A model generated the notes under the pieces. It was not told the origin of the DNA and ran no database searches. It saw only the letters and a list, made by a program, of their open reading frames with translations. Below, piece by piece: positions 56,900 through 64,000 of a DNA stretch of 64,000 bases. The stretch is from Saccopteryx bilineata. Taxonomy: Eukaryota; Chordata; Mammalia; Chiroptera; Emballonuridae. Where the stretch lies: contig NC_089493.1 of the NCBI RefSeq assembly GCF_036850765.1, positions 264,666,534 to 264,730,533 on the forward strand, given 5' to 3'. Both the position numbers and the translations under genes were made by a program. Position 1 is the stretch's first letter. Each line of letters begins with the position of its first letter.

Positions 56900-57320
56900 C
56901 CTTTAAATGCTGTGAATTCTGCTTTCTTCACCTCACTCAGCTCGGCTCCCACCTTCCTGGCACACAGATTTCTTCATCTCATTCCTTCTCTGACACTACC
57001 GCCCTTCCACCATCTCCAACCTCCTGTGGTGGCTGGCATCCCATCCAGAGTGATCATTTCATGTCACTGCTAACTGGCATTCCCAGGGACTCCCAGTACC
57101 TTTCAGCATGAAGCTTCCGTCCCCTGGCCTGGCCGAGCAGCCTGCCTGCGCCTTCAGCCTCCCACCTCTCTGCTTAGCCCTCTGCTCCAGGCACTGCGGG
57201 TCTTGCGCTTCTCTGAACAGGCCCTTCTTACAGCATGTCTCTGTCTCTGCTTGGACTCCCTTCCCCCGAGGCTTTGTCCCCTACCCCGCAGGAAGCTGAT
57301 CTTCTGTCATCTTTAAAACT
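56900..57320 (+). repeat. L2 relic
   Basis: TCTGCTTGGACTCCCTTCCC and ATCTTTAAAACTCCCTTAAG in a CT-rich context resemble the L2 3' part. Confidence 0.45.
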
Positions 57321-57544
57321 CCCTTAAGTGTGCACAACACGACATACAGAGCAGTATCTATAATATTCTACCATTTGTCTGTTTCTTTAAAAGAAGACAT
57401 TGTGTGTTCACAGATGCTTAGAAATGCAAAAAAAATTTTTTTTGGAAAGATACACAAGAGAATCATTTGCCTGTTGCCAGGCATCTGGGTGACAGGTAGA
57501 CATGGATAGGAAGGAGACCTACTTTGCACTGTATAGCTGTATTT

Positions 57545-57558
57545 GGGGGGGGGGGGGC
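57545..57558. repeat. Poly-G run
   Basis: A long G homopolymer at the left edge of the antisense L1; its length is likely to be variable or mis-sequenced. Confidence 0.8.
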
Positions 57559-57823
57559 AGGTATTTTTATTTTCTTCTTACAATTAAAATGGTTTTAGTT
57601 TATTCACAATGTTGTACAAACATCACCTCTATCTAATTAAAACATTTTTATTACCTCAAAAAGAAAACCCATACCCATCAGCAATCACTCCCATTCAGCC
57701 CACCCCCAGCAACCACTAATTTACTTACTTTCTGTCTGTAGATTTGACCATTCTCAACATTTCGTGTGATCTTTTGTGATTTCTTTCACTTAAGATTATT
57801 GTTTTTAAAATGTATTGATGTAG

Positions 57824-58191
57824 GCCCTGGCCAGTTGGCTCAGTGGTGGAGCGTTGGCCTGGTGTGCAGAAGTCCCGGGTACGATTTCCGGCCAGGGCAC
57901 ACAGGAGAAGCGCCCATCTGCTTCTCCACCCCTCCCCCTCTCCTTCCTCTCTGTCTCTCTCTTCCCCTCCTGCAGCCAAGGCTCCATTGGAGCAAAGATG
58001 GCCCAGGCGCTGGGGATGGCTCTGTGGCCTCCGCCTCAGGCGCTAGAGTGGCTCTGGTCACCGCATAGCGACGCCCCAGATGGGCAGAGCATCGCCCCCT
58101 GGTGGGCGTGCCAGGTGGATCCCAGTCGGGTGCATGCGGGAGTCTGTCTGACTGTCTCTCCCCGTTTCCAGCTTCAGAAAAATACAAAAAA
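57824..58191 (+). mobile_element. Bat tRNA-derived SINE, Rhin-1-like, nested in L1
   Basis: Full-length sense copy: tRNA-like head, CT-rich segment, body with the repeated GCCCCCTGGTGGGC motif, and A-rich tail. The 17-bp duplication AAAATGTATTGATGTAG at 57807-57823 and 58192-58208 is perfect. The target is an older antisense L1. Confidence 0.94.
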
Positions 58192-58435
58192 AAAATGTAT
58201 TGATGTAGAAATGTACCTCCTTCCTTTTTATGGCTGAAAAATAACCCATTGCATAGATACGCCACATTTATCCATTATCTGTTGATAGCCATTTGGATTT
58301 TGCCACCTTTGGCTATTATGAATAGTGCTACTTTGAACATTTATGTACAATTTTATGCATGGATATATGTTTTCATTTTTATGTGCTTATTGGCCATTTG
58401 TATTTCTTCTTTAGAGAAATAATGTATTCAGATCC

Positions 58436-58437
58436 TT

Positions 58438-58468
<31 letters not shown>

Positions 58469-58520
58469 AACAGAGAGAGAGAGAGAGACAGAGAGAGAGT
58501 CAGAGAGAGGGACAGATAGA
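58436..58520. repeat. (GT)n then (GA)n compound microsatellite
   Basis: A GT run is followed by GA repeats at the tail side of the antisense SINE at 58441. Confidence 0.85.
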
Positions 58521-58824
58521 CAGGAAGGAAGAGAGATGAGAAGCATCAATTCTTCATTGTGGCTCCTTTAGTTGCTCATTGATTGCTTTCTCATATGTGC
58601 CTTGACTGGGGGGCTATAGCAGAGCAAGTGACCTCTTGCTCAAGCCAGTGTCCCTGGGCTTCAAGCAAGCGACCATGAGGTCATGTCTATAATCCCACAA
58701 TATAGCCAGTGACTCCACATTCAAGCTGGTGAGCCCTTGCTCAGGCCAGCGACCTCGGGGTTTCAAACCTGGGTCTTCTGCTTCGCAGTCCAACACTATC
58801 CACTGCGCCACTGCCTGGTGAGGC
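58441..58824 (-). mobile_element. Bat tRNA-derived SINE, antisense, nested in L1
   Basis: It begins with (GT)n then (GA)n repeats, the complement of a CA/CT-rich tail, and ends with the head complement CACTGCCTGGTGAGG. A 7-bp duplication CCTTTGT is at 58434-58440 and 58825-58831. It interrupts the antisense L1. Confidence 0.88.
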
Positions 58825-58967
58825 CCTTTGTCCATTTTTAATTTAGTTATTTGTCTTCATTGTTGAGTTACAAGAGATTTTTATGTATTCTGGATACTAA
58901 TCCCTTTTCCAGTTAGATGATTTGCAAAATTTTCGTCCATTCTGTGGCTTGTCTTTTTCATTTTCTT

Positions 58968-59190
58968 TTCTTTTTTTAATATTTCCATTGATTTGAGAAA
59001 GAGAGAGAGAGAGAGAGAAGGGAGAGAGAAAGGGGAGGGGAGAAAAGAAGCACCAACTCCTTATTTTATTAGTTGTTCCATTTAGTTGTGTACTCATTGA
59101 TTGCTTTTCATACATGCCCTGATTTGAGGTCAAACCTGTGACCTCTGGTGCACTGGTTGACACTATCCACTGAGCCACCCGGCCAGGGCC
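58968..59190 (-). mobile_element. Short bat tRNA-derived SINE, antisense, nested in L1
   Basis: The GA-rich segment near 58997 and the head complement ending CCACCCGGCCAGGGCC mark an antisense SINE. The flanks TTTCATTTTCTT and TTTCAGTTTCTT form a duplication with one mismatch. The L1 resumes at 59191. Confidence 0.87.
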
Positions 59191-60022
59191 TTTCAGTTTC
59201 TTGATGGTATCCTTTGCAGCACAAAAGTTTTAAATTTGATGAAATCCAATTTATTTTTATTTTTCTCCTTGTGTTTATGCTTTTGGTGTCATATCTAAGG
59301 TCATGAAGATTTATACCTGCATTCCCTTTTAAGAGTTTCGTAGTTTTTAGCTCTTACATTTTGGTCTTTGATTCATTTTGTTAATTTTTATGCACAATGT
59401 GAGGTAGGGTTCAAGTGTGTTCTTTTGCACCTGCACAACCAGTTGTCCCAGCATCGTCTGTTGAAAGGCTGTTCTTTCCCCCATGGAATTGTGTTTTTAC
59501 TCGTGTCAAAAGTCAGTTAACCATAATGTGAGGCTGTGTTTCTGGACTCTCTGTTCCATTGATCTATCTATATGTCTGTCCTTATGTCAGTGCCACAGTT
59601 TGGCTAATTTAGCTTTATACTAAGTTTTGAAGTTGTTAAGTGTGAATTCTCAACTTTTTTTTTCTTTTGAAGTTTGTTCTGGCCCTTCTAGGTCCCCTGC
59701 ATTTCCATATGAACCTTAGGACCAGCTTACTGATTTCTGCAGTGGAGCCAGCTAGAATTTTGATAGCCATTTCATTGACGCTGTAGATTGATTTGGGATT
59801 TTTGCCATCTTAACAATTATAAGTCTGCCAATCCATAAACGTTTCTTAATTTCACTTTCAGATGGATTATGGCTAGTGTATAGAAAGACAGTTGATTTGT
59901 GTGTATTGATCTTGTACTGTGCAACCTTGCTGCATGCTGTATATGTTTTTATACATTTAAACTTTTCTACTATATATATATGTTATCTGTTCACAAAAAT
60001 AGTGTTTAAAAATCTCAGGCAA

Positions 60023-60419
60023 GGCCCTGGCCGGTTGGCTCAGTGGTAGAGCGTCGGCCTGGCGTGCAGAAGTCCCGGGTTCGATTCCCGGCCAGGGCAT
60101 ACAGGAGAAGCTCCCATTTGCTTCTCCACCCCTCCCCCTCTCCTTCCTCTCTGTCTCTCTCTTCCCCTCCCGCAGCGAGGCTCCATTGGAGCAAAGATGG
60201 CCCAGGCACTGGGGATGGCTCCTTGGCTTCTGCCCCAGGCGCTAGAGTGGCTCTGGTCACAACATAGCGATGCCCCGGATGGGCAGAGCATCGCCCCCTG
60301 GTGAGCAGAGCGTCGCCCCCTGGTGGGCGTGCCAGGTGGATCCCGGTCGGTCGCATGCGGGAGACTGTCTGACTGTCTCTCCCCGTTTCCAGCTTCAGAA
60401 AAATACAAAAAAAAAGAAA
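60023..60419 (+). mobile_element. Bat tRNA-derived SINE, Rhin-1-like, sense
   Basis: Full-length copy with an especially well-preserved head: GGCCCTGGCC pairs with its downstream complement, and GGTTCGATTCC is the B box. The body carries two tandem GCCCCCTGGTGGGC-type units (about 60292-60330). The 14-bp duplications at 60008-60021 and 60420-60433 differ at one base. Confidence 0.94.
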
Positions 60420-61889
60420 AAAAACCTCAGGCACTCACCATCTCTGGTTCACCTGTGGAGAGGTGGAGGGACAGTACCAGCCATCCTGTAGCCCTGGGAA
60501 TAGCAGTGGGAGGTCCTGGTCCCAGAGAATAGGACGGCACACCACCAGGCACATTTGAGGCACTCCTTAAACGACTTGATTGACCAGGTGAAGGACTGAA
60601 CAAGCCAGTAAGTGACACAGGCAGGTGGCACATTACACCTCACACCTCGAAAGCTTTTTGCAGAGATTTCCTGCTGTGAAGCTGTGATGTGCCTTCCTGT
60701 AGCTGCTACCTGTTGATTCTGGGTTTGTTCCCTGGGGAGAGAGAAGATAGCTAATCCTTCCTCCCCAAAGGAGCCCTTTAGATACATGTGGACAGCCAGA
60801 CTGCCAGATGGACGTCAAAGGGCTTTGTAACCTGTAAAGGAAGGTAGAAATGCTTTTTGCTGTTTTTATTGTCTTTCCTATTACTGTCACACTGTCCTCT
60901 GCCACAGGTCTCTTCTCCATGACCTCCACGTCATCATTTCTTCTCTCGTTCTTCAGGGCACTCCTTCTAGACTTCTCCAGTTATCTTTTCTGAGAAATTT
61001 GGGGGTGGGGGTAGTTAAGGAATACTTCTGTCAGTATAAGATGCAATTTTGTGTCATTACCCAGGTCTACACTGCATTGCTTTTGTAACTGGTCCACCCT
61101 GCTTTGAGCAGAATAGGGATCTCCACTAAGTCCTGTTCAGTCCTCTGTGGTGAGGAGTATCGTGCAAATGATTCACCAAACTCCGTCTGGGAGTCACAAA
61201 TCATGAAGGAATGTGACCTTAAGAAACAAAGCTGGTGGTAGTAGTGAGATCCCCTACCCATTTGCAATCTCTCTTCTCTCCACATGCTCCAGGGGTGAGC
61301 AGGTGCTGGGAGACAGGCTCCCTCCACACCGGGTCATCCCTGGTCACCCCATAGAACTTTTACAATGCCAAGACTAGTACTTGCCAAACATTAAGTAAAT
61401 GTGTACTTAGAGGAGGTTTACTGGGCTCTGCACCTGTGACCTTTCTTCAGACAATGTGCCTGTTCCTTTTACATGGCTGTGTTCAGTTAAAATTAGAACT
61501 CTGAAGCTGTGGCCGCATCATGTCTGTTTTGGGCAGGACCTTGGCCATTCTCTGCTGACTTCTTCTGGTTCTACGTCGCTCTTCAAATCATGTTTTGCTC
61601 TTGAAAGAATTCTGCAGACAGACATAGAATGAGACAAAAGTCTTCTCTCATATCCCTGGAGCTCTTACTGATTCTTATTGGCTTCTAGTCCAGCAGTGCA
61701 TCGATGTAAGTTCGGTTAATGGGCTGTGTTTATTTCTAAATCATTAGCCTGTAAATTCCCAGGGTGCAGGCTAGTGGATTGTTTATGAGTGTGCTATTGC
61801 CACCGTGGTATCTTAAATGTTGTTTAAGTGTCTCTGTCCCCTAAGACTTGAATCATTTTTGGCTTTCTACTTGGTTTGACAGCAGAAGG

Positions 61890-62170
61890 GGACAGCCTGT
61901 GGTTTAGTGGAAAAAGAATTCTGGATTTGGATTTTTTGAGGAATGTTACTGCTATTTTTTACTCAGTTTCTGTATATTCCACACCGTACTGGATACTTGA
62001 TGTGGGAGGTTCTCACATTTTATTTTCACGACATCTCAGTAAAGAGGGAATTATTCAACAAATTGATGAAGAGACCAAGGCTTTAAAAGTTTAAGTAATC
62101 CACCTTCAGGTCATTCAGTGATCAGGGCTGGATTCAAACCCAAGTCTTCCTTCAAGCACACGGCCCCGGG
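61890..62170. repeat. MIR fragments
   Basis: A left piece with GGTTTAGTGGAAAAAGAATT resembles a MIR head in sense. The right piece, with GAAGAGACCAAGGCTTTAAA and GGGCTGGATTCAAACCCAAG, resembles antisense MIR. An open frame over this region has no recognisable domain. Confidence 0.5.
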
Positions 62171-62299
62171 CCCCATGACCAGCCTCAGTGCACTGTGCTG
62201 GGGCGTTGGCACATCCTTTGTGGGAAGGTGGTTTGAAAGCCTAGCTTAGGGGCCTGGTTCTGAGTGACTGGGTCGTTTATTGCACCTGAGGAATGGTAC

Positions 62300-62475
62300 T
62301 GCTGATACAGCGGCTCCTTTACCATTCACAGCAACCCAGATTTATTTTCCCCATCTGCAGACAAAGAAACTGAGGCACAGAGAGGTTAATTCAGTGGCGG
62401 AGGTACTATTCCTCCGTTTGTGCTGGAGCAGGGACCCAACCCTGCTTTCCCCCCGTTGTTTCCAGGCCCTCGGCG
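62300..62475 (-). repeat. MIR element, antisense
   Basis: CATCTGCAGACAAAGAAACT with GAGGCACAGAGAGGTTAATT is a clear antisense MIR core. Confidence 0.7.
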
Positions 62476-62936
62476 CTGTGTGGCACTGTGAGGCTCAGCC
62501 ACACCCTGCACAGATGGGCCTTCTCCATATTAGAATGCATAGCAGTGGGCACACTTTAAGACCAATCTTTCTGTTTCTTACTTTTTTGGTGATTCTAGCT
62601 CTTGTGAAAGTCCACACCATTGTCTGTATCTGTGCCTCAGAACTGATGTGACAAGGCCCCCTGTGTGTGACCACCTATGGGGGTGGACCAGCTGGGCAGC
62701 GTTGGGGCACCTACAGCAGCCCGCTGATTGTACCGCCATGTGCAAATGAAAGCATCTTTTCACTGTGAACTGAGTGTGCAACAGTTGTGGTACACAGACT
62801 GAGTCCAGCCTCAGGCTGGGTTTGGAGTCACCAGGGGACAGGCAGACATTCAGTAATACAGCAGCTGCAGGAATATTCCAGGCCCATCGAGGGCCAGGCT
62901 CAGTCCTAGGCACTTTGCACACATTCCTTTTTAATA

Positions 62937-63518
62937 CAGTAACCACCCCTCCCCACTTATCCACATTTCACTTTCCATGGTTTCAATTACTTGAGGTCAA
63001 CCACAGTCTTAAAATATTAAATGAAAGAGCCCAGAAATAAACAATTCATAAGTTTTAAGTTTTGTGCCATTCTGAGTATATGCACACCATCCCACTCCGT
63101 CTGCCCTGGACTCGGGTCATCCCTTCGTCCAGCGTCTGCGTGCTGTACACACCCCTCCTGCAAGTCACTTAGTAGCTGTCTTGGTTATCAGATCAACTGT
63201 CATAGTATCTCGGCGCTTGTGTTTCACGTAACCCTAGTACTGTCACATAACTTCACCTAACTTTTTATTATAGTGTATTACACATATACTGTATATGTAG
63301 ACATATACAGCATATGTACATGTTCACATAACATTTATTACAGTATATTGTTGTAATTGTTGGTAATAGCTTACTGCCTAATTTATAAATTAAACCTTTA
63401 TCATAGGTATGTATATATAGGGAAAATACATGGTGTGTATGGGAATCGGTACTCTTCCTTTTCAGACATCCACTGGGGGTCTTGGGATGTGTCCCTTGAG
63501 AATATGGGGGGATGACTG
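62937..63518 (+). mobile_element. Tigger-type (Tc1/mariner-pogo) relic, second copy
   Basis: Same family as the copy at 37.1 kb, sharing the AACAATTCATAAGTTTTAA segment. Ends CAGTAACCACCCCT and GGGGGGATGACTG are flanked by TA at 62935 and 63519, the usual Tc1/mariner target duplication. The interior is replaced by AT-rich palindromic sequence around 63270-63330. Confidence 0.8.
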
Positions 63519-63520
63519 TA

Positions 63521-64000
63521 CTTACCAAAAGCCCATGAAGAGATCTTATTTGTCTCTACTTTAGAGAGACATCACCTGGCTAGTTCATCTTGAACCCCCA
63601 AGCCCCTCCCTTCTCTCTCCCCTGCTGACGTTTACCTCACTGGGGTTCTCTTGTTTCGACAAGAACAGTTTGCTCTTCCCTAAACTAGATCACAGCTTGG
63701 CTGTCATGACTTCCTACTTTTTAGACTACTAGACTAAACTCTAATGGGTAGTAAAAGCTTTTCTTAAAGCTTTTAATTATAGGAAACTGCTTTCTCTACT
63801 CTGATCTTCCAAAGTAATCAATGCTGCATAATTTAATAGTGAGTTTCAAGGAATCCCTTGGCCTGTGCAGCCTTCTATGCCTGGAATCCACCCTTGTTCA
63901 TTCACAGACACGTCCCAGGCCACCTCCTCTGCTAGTGAAGACCTGGGGCCTCAGAATGGAGAGAGGAAGGCACCCCTACCCCAGCCTGGGACAGACCACA
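63521..64000. other. Unique intron at window end
   Basis: Nothing recognised. Confidence 0.5.

Larger units (their letters stand above)
57560..60007 (-). mobile_element. Antisense L1 3' portion, interrupted by three SINEs
   Basis: Complementary L1 text appears in pieces: 57560-57823 (3' UTR), 58209-58440, 58825-58967 and 59191-60007 (ORF2 end). Examples are TTTTGCCACCTTTGGCTATT and TTGATGGTATCCTTTGCAGC. The SINEs at 57824, 58441 and 58968 sit inside it, and a fourth lies at its edge at 60023. Confidence 0.88.
60434..62936. other. Unique intron with MIR relics
   Basis: No exon is seen. MIR pieces at 61.9 and 62.3 kb are the only recognised repeats. Confidence 0.45.
41319..64000 (+). other. 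CUX1: CUX1 intron downstream of the 48-nt exon (3' end outside window)
   Basis: I looked for the next CUX1 coding segment, which continues into the coiled coil, and did not see it, so the intron runs past the window end. It contains L1, L2, MIR, SINE and hAT insertions and the candidate conserved block near 52.2-53.0 kb. Confidence 0.7.

Noticed and set aside
60023..60098. tRNA-like sequence with paired ends and B box
   Set aside because: It is the head of a full-length SINE with target-site duplications. The same head recurs at several loci and lacks a proper tRNA gene context.
1..64000. CRISPR arrays, bacterial operons or phage modules
   Set aside because: No spaced direct-repeat arrays or prokaryotic gene organisation exist. 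The repeat content is mammalian.

Overview
The window is mammalian nuclear DNA, almost certainly from a bat. It carries many tRNA-derived SINEs of the chiropteran VES/Rhin-1 type, whose heads read close to GGCCCTGGCCGGTTGGCTCA and which keep target-site duplications. It also has recent-looking non-autonomous hAT transposons with perfect 8-bp duplications, next to ordinary placental repeats (MIR, L2, L1, MLT1, Tigger, MER5-like). The Rhin-1-like family suggests a rhinolophoid or other yinpterochiropteran bat such as a horseshoe bat; that assignment is from memory of the families, not a search.

Only one coding segment is convincing: a 48-nt exon at 41271-41318 on the + strand. It sits between a polypyrimidine tract ending in CAG and a GTAAGC donor and encodes DLRKQVAPLLKSFQGE. 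I recognise this as the N-terminal region of CUX1 (Cut-like homeobox 1, also giving the Golgi isoform CASP). The window is therefore read as the interior of CUX1: a large upstream intron (1-41270), one small symmetric exon, and the next intron (41319-64000). No other exon was found. The other reading frames are chance frames or frames inside repeats.

Layout. 1-9.8 kb: unique intron with MIR and L2 relics and AT-rich, possibly conserved stretches. 9.8-21.2 kb: three antisense Rhin-1-type SINEs, two adjacent L1 3' ends (13.0-14.7 kb), a 331-bp hAT element with a SINE inserted beside it (15.4-16.0 kb), and an old hAT relic (17.7 kb). 21.2-30 kb: mostly unique, with a possible solo LTR near 26.3-26.7 kb. 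30.4-30.7 kb: second 331-bp hAT copy, inverted. 32.4-43.2 kb: scattered SINEs, L1 relics, a Tigger element (37.1-37.6 kb), an MLT1 LTR (40.2-40.7 kb), the CUX1 exon, and a 38-bp tandem duplication just downstream. 44.9-47.3 kb: old L1 ORF2 relic. 47.6-52 kb: L2, SINE, MIR and MER5-like relics. 52.17-52.96 kb: a repeat-free block with a GC-rich core and homeodomain-like AT motifs, the best candidate regulatory element. 55.0 kb: an 82-bp hAT miniature element. 56.1-60.4 kb: SINEs, including three nested in one antisense L1 and a fourth at its edge. 62.9-63.5 kb: second Tigger copy.

There is no cluster of cooperating genes here. The functional content is one CUX1 exon plus possible intronic regulatory DNA; the rest is transposon history.
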